The notes under the pieces are model-generated. The model did no database searches, was not told the DNA's origin, and worked only from the letters and a program-made list of their open reading frames with translations. Positions 8,980 through 16,676 of a stretch of DNA of 64,000 bases are shown here, piece after piece. Each line of letters opens with the position of its first letter. Within the stretch, counting starts at the first letter, position 1. This DNA is from an uncultured Luteimonas sp. (GTDB taxonomy: Bacteria; Pseudomonadota; Gammaproteobacteria; Xanthomonadales; Xanthomonadaceae). The stretch is taken from the NCBI GenBank assembly GCA_938008415.1, contig CALLKI010000042.1:1-64000 (forward strand), written 5' to 3'. The translations under genes and the position numbers were made by a program.

Positions 8980-9638
8980 GGCGTGTCTTCTTCGGGAATG
9001 TCGTCGTCGGATGGAGTGGCGGGCCCGGCGCCCGGATCGCCCGGGCGACGCGCCGCCGTGGCCTCGGCCTCGATGCGCAGCTCGACCACGTCGCCGATCA
9101 CCGTCGGCCAGGCGTCGATGCCGAAGTCGCTGCGCCGGAGCGCCGCGGAGGCCGAGAAGCCCGCGGTGCGCCGGAACGGCGGCAGCGGGTGGCGGGCGAC
9201 CGCGTTGCGCGTGACCTCGAGCGCCAGCTCGCGGGTGACGCCGCGCAGGGTGAGGCGGCCGTGGACGATGGCGCGGCTGCCGTCGAGGGCTTCGACGCGG
9301 GTGGAGACGAAGGTCGCCACCGGGTGGCGCTCCGCGTCCAGCAGCCGGCGGGCGAGCACCGCGGCGTTCCATTGCGCATCGCCCAGTTCCAGCGAGGCCA
9401 CGGGGACCCGCACCTCGACCGAGGCGCCCGCCCAGTCCGCCGCGCCGGGATCGAAGACGAGGGTGCCGGTGGCGCCGGAGAACGTGCCCAGCGCCTTCGA
9501 GAACCCGGCGTGGTCGATCGCGAACACGATCCGCGTGTGCACCGGGTCCAGCGTCCACGTGCGCGGCCCGGCCGCGGCCGCCGGGAGGGCGGCGAGCGCG
9601 GCGAGGCAGAAGGACAGCCAGGCAGGGCGGAAAGGCAT
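8976..9638 (-). CDS. YceI-family protein with C-terminal acidic tail (first copy)
   Basis: A 220-residue protein with a signal peptide (residues 1-21, ending AAAA). The YceI fold is recognised by WTLDPVHTRIVFAIDHAGFS, FSGATGTLVFDP and GRLTLRGVTRELALEV. The C-terminus beyond the fold is an acidic, Pro-rich tail (TPSDDDIPEEDTP) not usual for YceI. The ATG at 9638 gives the signal peptide directly. It is first gene of the YceI-cybB-YceI unit and is translationally coupled to the cytochrome. A TAGAAT -10 lies 28 bases upstream of its start. Confidence 0.88.
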   Translation of the reverse strand: MPFRPAWLSFCLAALAALPAAAAGPRTWTLDPVHTRIVFAIDHAGFSKALGTFSGATGTLVFDPGAADWAGASVEVRVPVASLELGDAQWNAAVLARRLLDAERHPVATFVSTRVEALDGSRAIVHGRLTLRGVTRELALEVTRNAVARHPLPPFRRTAGFSASAALRRSDFGIDAWPTVIGDVVELRIEAEATAARRPGDPGAGPATPSDDDIPEEDTP

Positions 9639-9666
9639 GCGGGCGACCGGGACCGGGTTCCGGCCG

Positions 9667-9672
9667 ATTCTA
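9667..9672 (-). promoter_or_regulatory. -10 box TAGAAT of the YceI-cybB-YceI operon
   Basis: The minus strand reads CCTAGAATCGGCC. TAGAAT sits 28 bases before the YceI start codon, giving an expected leader of about 22 bases. It lies in the 128-bp divergent gap with the sensor kinase gene. Confidence 0.45.
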
Positions 9673-9766
9673 GGCGCAGCCGGCGGGGAGCGCCGCATCC
9701 CAGGCGGGCTTGCGCGCGGGACGATGCGTTGCGAGCATCGCTGGCGGAACGGAGGACGGGAGCGGC

Positions 9767-12700
9767 ATGCGAAGAGCCGGATTGCAACCGCGGACAAGGG
9801 CGGCGCGCGGCGTGCGCGCGTGGCCCGGGATCTGCCTGGTGCTGCTGGGCCTGCTGCTGGCGGCCACGGCATGGGCGGAGATCCCGGAACGGCCGCGCCT
9901 GCGGATCATCGGCAGCAGCGAGGGGCTGCCGTCCACCGACATCTTCGGCATCACCCGCGACCACGCCGGCTACGTCTGGATCGCGACCGGCGATGGCCTG
10001 GCGCGCTATGACGGCGTGGACATGCGCGTCTGGCGCCACGATCCGGACGATCCCGGTTCGCTGCCGGGCAACCTGCTGTACGCCGTGCACGTGGACCATC
10101 GCGACCGGGTGTGGCTCGCCGGGCAGGGCAGCGGCCTGGGCGTGCTCGATGCCGACCGCCGTACCTTCCGCAGCTACCGCAAGGACGAATACCCCCAGAT
10201 CGGCAGCGACGAGGTGTTCACCATCGCCAGCCGCGGCGACGAGATCTGGTTCGGCAGCTACGAAGGCCTGCACCGGCTCGATGCCGGTGGCCGGATCACG
10301 CGCTTCGAGCACGATCCGGACGACCCGGAAAGCCTGCCGTCCAACATCGTGCTGGCGATCGCCTTCGACGGCCGCGGCACGCTGTGGATCGCGACGATGG
10401 CCGGGCTGGCCCGCTACGACGACGGCCGGATCACGCGCGTGCCGCTGCCCGGGGACCATCCATCGCAGTCGGTACTGTCGGTCACGCCGGTGGACGACGG
10501 GGTCTGGATCGGCGCCACGACCGGGCTGCTCCGCATCGATGGCGATGGCAACTTGACCCGGCCGCCGTGGGCCGAACGCTTCCGCCGCCCGAATGCGGTG
10601 GTTTCGCTCGCGCAGGAGCGCGACGGCGGCCTGTGGCTGGGCACGCAGCGCGGGCTGTGGCGGCTGTCGCCCGGCGCGGAGGAGCCGGTGCCGGTGCCGA
10701 TCGGCGGCACCGCCGCCGCGGTCAAGGCGCTGCTGCTGCAGGAGGACGGCGCGCTGTGGGTGCCGGTGTACGGCAGCGGCCTGGGTTACCTGCGCTCGGA
10801 CTGGCGGCGGATCACCCAACTCACGCCCGCCAGCGATGGCCTTGCCGGCGACCTGTACCGCGGGATCGCGGTTTCCGCGGAGGGCGGCGCGTGGATCGGC
10901 GCGCGCAACGGCGTGCTCGAGCGCGTCGGCAGCGGTGGCGTGGCCGGGCGCCTGCCCGCGGAACTGGTGGAGGCGCTGGACAACATCGGCATCCTGGCCG
11001 TGGCCGAAGCGCCCGATGGCGCGGTGTGGATCACCAGCAGCCGGCTCGGGCTGAGCCGGATCGCGGACGGCCGGATCACCAGCTGGAACCCGCGCAGCGA
11101 ATCCGACGCCCTGCCGGCGGGCACGCCGAACATGCTCCACTTCGCGCCGGATGGCACGCTGTGGATCTGCGTCCAGGGCTACGGCGTGCAGCAGCGCGAC
11201 GCCGCGACCGGGCGCGTGCTGCGCACCCTGAAGGTCGGCGACGAGAGCGACAACAGCTGGATGGAATCCAGCCCCGACGGCGACCTGTGGATCTCGGGCC
11301 GCAATGGCATGGACCGCCTCGCGGCGGGAGCGGAAGGATTCGTCGCGGTGCCCGAGATGCGTGGCGCGACGGTGTACATGTTCGCCTTCGACGGTCCGGA
11401 CGTGCTGTGGCTGCAGCGCATGACCGGACTGGAGCGCTACGAGCGCAGCGCGGGGCGCTGGCGCCGGACCGACATCGTCGGCCCCGGCGAGGGCCTGCCG
11501 GCGGTGCACGGCTTCGGGTTGCGCATCGACGCGCGGCACCGGGTCTGGCTGTCCTCCGCGCGTGGCCTGTTCCGCTGGGACCCCGACGCAAGGATGCTGC
11601 GCCACTATGGCGTGCGTCACGGCCTGACCAGCCAGGAATTCATCGAGCGCGCGCTGGTCATCGACCGCGACGGCATCCTGGTCGGCGCCACTGCCGACGG
11701 CAGCGTGGTGCTGCTGGACACGCTCGCGGACGACCCGGTGCAGGTGGCGCCGGCGCTGCGGCTGGATTCGGTCGCGGTGCGGCGCAACGGCGAATGGCGG
11801 CCGCTGGAATTTTCCGGCGGCATCGTACTGGGCGCGGGCATCCAGGAGGTGCGGGTGTCGGGACGGCTGCTGTCCTATGACGATCCGCTGTCGAACCACT
11901 ACTGGACGCTGCTCGAGGGTTTCGATCCGGTGTGGGTGGCGCACGGCACCAGTGGCGACCGCGTGTTCAGCGGCCTGCGGCCCGGACGCTACGTGCTGCG
12001 GATGCGCGCGACCGATGCGTCGGGCGCCTCGTCCGGGACCGTGGAGGTGCCGTTCCGTGTGCTGCCGCCGTGGTGGCTGGCGCCGTGGGCGATCGTGGGC
12101 TACGTGTTGTTCGCGCTGCTGGTGGCGGGCCTGGCCACGCTCGCCTACCGCAACCGCCTGCGCCGTCGCAGCGAGTGGCAGCTCGCCGAGCACAAGCGCG
12201 AGCTGGCCGAGCAGGCATCGCTGGCCAAGACCCGGTTCCTGGCCACCCTCGCGCACGAGGTGCGCACGCCGATGACCGGCGTGCTCGGCATGAGCGAGCT
12301 GCTGCTGGGCACGCGGCTCGACGACCGCCAGCGCGGCTACGTCGAGAGCATCCGCAAGGCCGGCGAGCACCTGCTGCGCCTGGTCAACGACGCGCTCGAC
12401 CTGGCGCGGATCGAGGCCGACAGGCTCGAGCTCGACCCGCAGCCGTTCGACCTGCGCGCGCTGGTGCGCGAGGTGGAGGGACTGTGCGCGCCGGTCGCGC
12501 GGCAGCGCGGACTCGACTTCCGCGTCGAGGTCGCCGAAGACGCACCGCGCTGGCTGCTGGGCGACGTGACGCGGGTGCGGCAGATCCTGCTCAACCTGCT
12601 CGGCAACGCCAACAAGTTCACCGAACGGGGCAGCGTGGGCCTGCGCGTGGAGGCGATGCCGCCGGCCGGCGTGCGCATGGTGGTCAGCGACACCGGGCCC

Positions 12701-13342
12701 GGCATCAGCGGGGAGCAGCAGCAGCGCCTGTTCCGGCGCTTCGAGCAGGCCGAGGGCGCGCGCACCGCGGCGCGTTACGGCGGCAGTGGCCTGGGCCTTG
12801 CGATCTGCCAGGAACTGGCGGTGGCGATGGGCGGGCGGATCACGGTGCAAAGCGCGGTGGGCGAGGGCGCGCGCTTCATCGTCGAACTGCCGCTGCCCCG
12901 GGCCGCGCCGCCGGAGGGCGTGCCGGAGGCGCGGCAGGCGACGGCCGGCGGCGTGCTGCCCGCGCTCGGCATCCTGCTGGTCGAGGACGACGCCACCGTC
13001 GCCGAGGCGATCTCGGGGCTGCTGGCGGCGCAGGGCCACCGGGTCACCCATGTCGGCAACGGGTTCCTCGCGCTGTCCGAGGCCATGGCCGGCCACTTCG
13101 ACGTGGCCCTGCTCGACCTCGACCTGCCCGGCGTCGACGGTCTGGAACTGGTGCGGATGCTGCGCGGCCAGGGCTTCGGGCGGCCGGTGCTCGCGGTCAC
13201 CGCCCGCGCCGACATCGATGCCGAATCCCAGGCGCGACGGGCCGGGTTCGATGGTTTCCTGCGCAAGCCGGTGACCGGGGGGATGCTCGCGGACGCGCTG
13301 CGGGCGGCGCTTGCCGCGCGAGCTGCGGCGCCCGGGGATTGA
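9767..13342 (+). CDS. Hybrid sensor histidine kinase with periplasmic two-component propeller
   Basis: A 1191-residue one-chain sensor. Residues 1-30 form a signal/anchor. Residues about 35-650 hold repeated Reg_prop blades (GLPSTDIFGITRDHAGYVWI, then many DGxxWIGT-like repeats). A Y_Y_Y-type beta domain follows (about 690-760), then one membrane helix (about 770-795). Next come a HisKA domain with FLATLAHEVRTP and phospho-acceptor His830, an ATPase domain with NLLGNANKF, DTGPGIS and GGSGLGLAI, and a receiver with Asp1117 in LLDLDLPGVDG. There is no DNA-binding output domain and no response regulator gene beside it, so phosphate must pass to an unlinked partner. The ATG at 9767 follows GGAGG and precedes a typical signal; a further in-frame ATG lies upstream at 9710. 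In Bacteroidetes such propellers sense oligosaccharides; the ligand here is unknown. Confidence 0.93.
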   Translation: MRRAGLQPRTRAARGVRAWPGICLVLLGLLLAATAWAEIPERPRLRIIGSSEGLPSTDIFGITRDHAGYVWIATGDGLARYDGVDMRVWRHDPDDPGSLPGNLLYAVHVDHRDRVWLAGQGSGLGVLDADRRTFRSYRKDEYPQIGSDEVFTIASRGDEIWFGSYEGLHRLDAGGRITRFEHDPDDPESLPSNIVLAIAFDGRGTLWIATMAGLARYDDGRITRVPLPGDHPSQSVLSVTPVDDGVWIGATTGLLRIDGDGNLTRPPWAERFRRPNAVVSLAQERDGGLWLGTQRGLWRLSPGAEEPVPVPIGGTAAAVKALLLQEDGALWVPVYGSGLGYLRSDWRRITQLTPASDGLAGDLYRGIAVSAEGGAWIGARNGVLERVGSGGVAGRLPAELVEALDNIGILAVAEAPDGAVWITSSRLGLSRIADGRITSWNPRSESDALPAGTPNMLHFAPDGTLWICVQGYGVQQRDAATGRVLRTLKVGDESDNSWMESSPDGDLWISGRNGMDRLAAGAEGFVAVPEMRGATVYMFAFDGPDVLWLQRMTGLERYERSAGRWRRTDIVGPGEGLPAVHGFGLRIDARHRVWLSSARGLFRWDPDARMLRHYGVRHGLTSQEFIERALVIDRDGILVGATADGSVVLLDTLADDPVQVAPALRLDSVAVRRNGEWRPLEFSGGIVLGAGIQEVRVSGRLLSYDDPLSNHYWTLLEGFDPVWVAHGTSGDRVFSGLRPGRYVLRMRATDASGASSGTVEVPFRVLPPWWLAPWAIVGYVLFALLVAGLATLAYRNRLRRRSEWQLAEHKRELAEQASLAKTRFLATLAHEVRTPMTGVLGMSELLLGTRLDDRQRGYVESIRKAGEHLLRLVNDALDLARIEADRLELDPQPFDLRALVREVEGLCAPVARQRGLDFRVEVAEDAPRWLLGDVTRVRQILLNLLGNANKFTERGSVGLRVEAMPPAGVRMVVSDTGPGISGEQQQRLFRRFEQAEGARTAARYGGSGLGLAICQELAVAMGGRITVQSAVGEGARFIVELPLPRAAPPEGVPEARQATAGGVLPALGILLVEDDATVAEAISGLLAAQGHRVTHVGNGFLALSEAMAGHFDVALLDLDLPGVDGLELVRMLRGQGFGRPVLAVTARADIDAESQARRAGFDGFLRKPVTGGMLADALRAALAARAAAPGD

Positions 13343-13351
13343 GCGGGCGGG

Positions 13352-14446
13352 TCAGCGCGCGCTCCAGGCGTGCACTTCCTCCACCAGCACCGCCACGTGC
13401 TCCGGGTCCATGTCCGGCGACATGCCGTGTCCGAGGTTGAACACGTGGCCCTCGCGCGAGCCGCCGTTGCCGTCGCGCCAGCTGTCGAGCGCGCGGCGCA
13501 CCTCGCGCCGGATCGCTTCGGGCGAACCGTACAGCGTGGTCGGGTCGAGGTTGCCCTGCACCGCGACACGGCCGCCGGTGCGGCGCGCGGCCTCGCCCAG
13601 TTCCACCAGCCAGTCCACGCCCACGGCCTCGGCGCCGGTGTCGGCAAGTTCCCCGAGGTAGGCGGCGGTGCCCTTGCCGAACAGGATCAGCGGCGCGCGG
13701 TCCGCGCCCGCGCCGCGCTCGAGTTCGCGCGCGATGCGGCGCAGGTACGGCAGCGAGAACTCGCGGTACATCGCCGGCGAAAGCACGCCGCCCCAGGTGT
13801 CGAACACCTGCAGCGCCTGCGCGCCCGCGGCGCGCTGCGCGGCGAGGTAGGCGATGACCGCGTCGGTGGCGACCGCCAGCAGCCGGTGCAGCGACTGCGG
13901 GTCGTCGAACGCCATCGCCTTGATCCGCGCGAAGTCCCGGCTGCCGCCACCCTCGACCATGTAGCAGGCCAGGGTCCACGGGCTGCCGGAGAAGCCGATC
14001 AGCGGCACGCGCGGGTCCAGCTCGCGGCGGATCAGCCGCACCGCGTCCATCACGTAGCGCAGCTCGGTCTCCATATCCGGCACCGCGAGCCGGGCCACGT
14101 CGGCCGCGCAGCGCACCGGGCGCTCGAACTTCGGGCCCTCGCCCTCGGCGAAGTACAGGCCCAGGCCCATCGCGTCGGGGATGGTGAGGATGTCGGAGAA
14201 CAGGATCGCCGCGTCCAGCGGGAAGCGCCGCAGCGGCTGCAGCGTCACCTCGCAGGCGATCTCCGGGGTCTTGGCCATCGCCAGGAAGCTGCCGGCCCGC
14301 TGGCGCACCTCGCGGTACTCGGGGAGGTAGCGCCCGGCCTGGCGCATCAGCCACACCGGCGTGCGGTCCACCGGTTCGCGGCGCAGGGCACGGAGGAAGC
14401 GGCTGTCCCGGGCCGCCACGTGGATCGCTTCGGTCTGTGTCGTCAT
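13352..14446 (-). CDS. hemE: Uroporphyrinogen decarboxylase
   Basis: A 364-residue cytosolic enzyme that decarboxylates uroporphyrinogen III to coproporphyrinogen III in haem synthesis. The signatures PVWLMRQAGRYLPEYRE near residue 30 and GFSGSPWTLACYMVEG in the middle are diagnostic. FNLGHGMSPD near the end is also conserved. The ATG at 14446 starts MTTQTEAIHVAARDSRFLRA and overlaps the stop of the small WGR gene (ATGA). It runs convergent to the sensor kinase with only 9 bp between stops. Confidence 0.96.
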   Translation of the reverse strand: MTTQTEAIHVAARDSRFLRALRREPVDRTPVWLMRQAGRYLPEYREVRQRAGSFLAMAKTPEIACEVTLQPLRRFPLDAAILFSDILTIPDAMGLGLYFAEGEGPKFERPVRCAADVARLAVPDMETELRYVMDAVRLIRRELDPRVPLIGFSGSPWTLACYMVEGGGSRDFARIKAMAFDDPQSLHRLLAVATDAVIAYLAAQRAAGAQALQVFDTWGGVLSPAMYREFSLPYLRRIARELERGAGADRAPLILFGKGTAAYLGELADTGAEAVGVDWLVELGEAARRTGGRVAVQGNLDPTTLYGSPEAIRREVRRALDSWRDGNGGSREGHVFNLGHGMSPDMDPEHVAVLVEEVHAWSAR

Positions 14447-14697
14447 TTCGGTGCGCCGACTCCCTCGGCGAAGGTGATCTGGTAGCCGCGGCGCAGGTGT
14501 GCGTCGCGTGCGCGCTCGAACGCGGCCAGCGCGCTGTCGCGGTCGAGGTACTGTTCGCGGCGCAGCGTGCTGCGCCCGCCGATCTGGCCGCTCTCGCGCA
14601 GCAGCGTCCACCCGCCCAGCAGGTCGGGCTGCAGGACCAATTGCACGAAGCGCGGGGCTTCGTGGCCCTGGGGACGTTGTTGCATGAGCAGGCGCAT
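14443..14697 (-). CDS. Small stand-alone WGR-domain protein
   Basis: An 84-residue protein that is little more than one WGR domain: FVQLVLQPDLLGGWTLLRESG matches the WGR core (Y.L.L..D.LG.W.L...WGRIG), here with GQIGGRST in place of the W-G-R triplet, and a closing helix ALAAFERARDAHLRRGY. WGR domains of PARP and MolR proteins bind nucleic acids; the free-standing form has no assigned job. It is translationally coupled to hemE downstream (its TGA overlaps the hemE ATG) and its start is 31 bp from the aroB stop. A TACAAT box lies 9 bases before its ATG, so it probably has its own promoter inside the aro-hem string. Confidence 0.75.
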   Translation of the reverse strand: MRLLMQQRPQGHEAPRFVQLVLQPDLLGGWTLLRESGQIGGRSTLRREQYLDRDSALAAFERARDAHLRRGYQITFAEGVGAPK

Positions 14698-14728
14698 GGG
14701 GCGCGTATTGTACGGGCCGGCGCCGCGG

Positions 14729-15817
14729 TCAGCCGCGCAGCACGTCCAGGACCGCCGCTTCCGGTACGCCGCCCAGCACCCGGGCGCGGCCGGGCCCGTC
14801 CCAGACCACGAAGCGCAGGCCGTCCGCCTGTGCCTTCTTGTCCAGGCGCATCAGCGCCAGCAGGGCCTGCGGGTCGAGCCCGGCGGGCGGCTCCACCGGC
14901 AGGCCCAGGCGTTCGAGCAGCGCGCGCAGGCGGAGGGTGTCCGCCGCCGCCGCCAGGCCGAGGCGTTCGGACAGGCGCCCGGCCAGGACCATGCCCACCG
15001 CCACCGCCTCGCCATGGTTGAGGCCGCCGTAGCCCTGCGCGGTCTCGATCGCGTGGGCGAAGGTGTGCCCGAAGTTGAGCAGGGCGCGTTCGCCATGTTC
15101 GTACGGGTCGCGCTCGACGACCTCCGACTTGTGCGCGCAGCTGCGGGCGACGGCCTCGGCCAGCGCGGCGTCGTCCATGGCAAGCAGGGCGTCGGCGTTG
15201 CTGTCGATCCAGTCGAGGAAGGTGGCGTCGCGGATCGCGCCGTACTTCACCACCTCGGCCAGCCCGGCGCGCAGCTCGCGCGGCGGCAGCGTGCGCAGCG
15301 TCGACGTGTCCGCCAGCACCGCGCGCGGCGGGTGGAAGGCGCCGACCAGGTTCTTGCCCTGCGGCAGGTCCACCGCGGTCTTGCCGCCGACCGAGGAGTC
15401 CACCATCGCCAGCAGCGTGGTCGGCAGCTGCACGCAGTCGATGCCGCGCATCCAGCAGGCCGCGGCGAAGCCGGCGAGATCGCCGACCACGCCGCCGCCG
15501 AGCGCGAACAGGGTGCCGTCGCGGCGCACGCCGGCGTCGGCCAGCGCTCCGACCACGCGGGCGAAGCCCTCGAGCGTCTTGTGCTCCTCGCCCGGGGGCA
15601 GCACGCAGTGGCCCAGGCGCAGCCCGGGGCGCGCGCGGCGCAGGGCATCGAGCACGCGTTGCAGGTAGAGCGGGGCGACGTGGCCGTCGCTGACCACGAA
15701 GGCGTCGTTGCCGCGCAGGGTCGCGGCCAGCGCCCCGCCGTCGTCGAGCAGGCCGGGGCCGATGTGGATGCCGTAGGGCCGGGCGCCGCCGACCGGCACG
15801 CTGCGCGCCGCGCTCAT
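14729..15817 (-). CDS. aroB: 3-dehydroquinate synthase
   Basis: A 362-residue enzyme that converts DAHP to 3-dehydroquinate in the shikimate pathway. The family blocks are present: LPPGEEHKTLEGFARV, FALGGGVVGDLAGFAAACW for NAD binding, PTTLLAMVDSSVGGKTAVD, and the zinc ligand region LNFGHTFAHAIE followed by LNHGEAVAVGM. Length matches E. coli AroB. It overlaps aroK by an ATGA junction, the usual aroK-aroB arrangement. No DamX/cell-division gene follows; the WGR-hemE pair takes that place. Confidence 0.96.
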   Translation of the reverse strand: MSAARSVPVGGARPYGIHIGPGLLDDGGALAATLRGNDAFVVSDGHVAPLYLQRVLDALRRARPGLRLGHCVLPPGEEHKTLEGFARVVGALADAGVRRDGTLFALGGGVVGDLAGFAAACWMRGIDCVQLPTTLLAMVDSSVGGKTAVDLPQGKNLVGAFHPPRAVLADTSTLRTLPPRELRAGLAEVVKYGAIRDATFLDWIDSNADALLAMDDAALAEAVARSCAHKSEVVERDPYEHGERALLNFGHTFAHAIETAQGYGGLNHGEAVAVGMVLAGRLSERLGLAAAADTLRLRALLERLGLPVEPPAGLDPQALLALMRLDKKAQADGLRFVVWDGPGRARVLGGVPEAAVLDVLRG

Positions 15818-16374
15818 GCCACGCGTTCTCCTTCCGCGGTGGAGGTGCCCTGGCGCCAGCGCCGCACCAGCAGGCGGGTGATGAGCGCACAGGCCTGCGG
15901 GGGCGAGAGCGCGTCGGTGTCCACGCGCAGGTCGGCCACTTCCTCGTACAGCGGGGCGCGCTCCCCGGCGAGCCGGCGCAGCACCGCCTCGCGGTCGTCC
16001 CCGGCCAGCAGCGGGCGCGAGCGGTCACGCGCCAGCCGCTGCAGCTGCCGCTCCACGCCCACGTGCAGGTGGAGCACGAAGCCGCGCCCGCGCATGCGCC
16101 GGCGGTTGTCCGGGTCGAGCACCGCGCCACCGCCGGTGGCGACCAGCAGGCCCTCGCGCGCCAGCAGCCCGGCCAGCACCGCGCGCTCGCGGGCGCGGAA
16201 ACCGGGCTCGCCCTCGTGCGCGAAGATCGTGGCCACGCTGGCGCCGGTGCGCGCCTCGATCTCGCGGTCCACGTCGACGAACGCCAGCCCGAACCGGCCG
16301 GCCAGGCGCCTGCCGATCGAGGTCTTGCCGGCACCCATCGGGCCGACCAGCACGAGGTTCGGGGCGGTCTTCAT
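15814..16374 (-). CDS. aroK: Shikimate kinase
   Basis: A 186-residue P-loop kinase that phosphorylates shikimate at the 3-position. Walker A GPMGAGKTSIG lies at residues 11-21, followed by FVDVDREIEARTG with the shikimate-binding Asp, FRARERAVLAGL and the VATGGGAVLD loop. The C-terminus is slightly longer than in E. coli AroK (173 residues), ending in a Thr/Gly-rich tail. It starts an aroK-aroB pair. TAGCAT followed by 7 bases precedes the ATG without a ribosome-binding site, predicting a leaderless mRNA. Confidence 0.95.
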   Translation of the reverse strand: MKTAPNLVLVGPMGAGKTSIGRRLAGRFGLAFVDVDREIEARTGASVATIFAHEGEPGFRARERAVLAGLLAREGLLVATGGGAVLDPDNRRRMRGRGFVLHLHVGVERQLQRLARDRSRPLLAGDDREAVLRRLAGERAPLYEEVADLRVDTDALSPPQACALITRLLVRRWRQGTSTAEGERVA

Positions 16375-16381
16375 CGCCGTG

Positions 16382-16387
16382 ATGCTA
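16382..16387 (-). promoter_or_regulatory. -10 box TAGCAT, 7 bases before the aroK ATG
   Basis: The minus strand reads GCTAGCATCACGGCGATG. The hexamer is 7 bases from the ATG at 16374, with no Shine-Dalgarno between. Predicted leaderless start for aroK-aroB. Confidence 0.45.
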
Positions 16388-16466
16388 GCAGGCTGGCGCG
16401 GCCTTCACGCGGCGCGTGCCAAGGTGCTCGGACCGCGCCACGGGCGCATCGTGAAGGGAGGCCGCC

Positions 16467-16670
16467 ATGGCCGTCGCCAAGATCATCGAAATCAACGCCT
16501 CGTCCCCGTCCGGGGTCGAGGATGCGGTGCAGACCGGGCTGAGGAAGGCCGCCGAGACCGTCAAGAACATCCAGGGTGCCTGGGTGAACGAGGTCAAGGT
16601 GGTGACCCGCGGCGACGGCAGCATCGCCGAATGGCGCGTCAACATGCGCGTCACCTTCGTGGTGGACTGA
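16467..16670 (+). CDS. Dodecin (flavin-sequestering protein)
   Basis: A 67-residue protein with the beta-alpha-beta-beta dodecin fold: IIEINASSPSGVEDAVQTGL, then AETVKNIQGAWVNEVKVVT and a closing VNMRVTFVVD strand. Dodecins form hollow dodecamers that bind flavins (or coenzyme A) and protect the cell from photoreactive FAD breakdown products. The family-typical tryptophan that stacks on the isoalloxazine ring is in GAWVNE. A GGAGG ribosome-binding site lies 7 bases before the ATG. It is transcribed alone and convergent to the kinase gene, whose stop is 6 bp away. Confidence 0.93.
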   Translation: MAVAKIIEINASSPSGVEDAVQTGLRKAAETVKNIQGAWVNEVKVVTRGDGSIAEWRVNMRVTFVVD

Positions 16671-16676
16671 CGCGGG

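Noticed and set aside
9098..13096. A 1332-codon open frame on the minus strand opposite the hybrid sensor kinase
   Set aside because: Arg/His/Gln-rich translation with no domain motif; a typical antisense shadow at very high GC, where stop codons are rare. The plus-strand kinase has all expected motifs.
13197..16334. A 1045-codon minus-strand frame across hemE, WGR, aroB and aroK
   Set aside because: It is out of frame with each of these well-recognised genes and reads as low-complexity Arg/Pro/Ala sequence.
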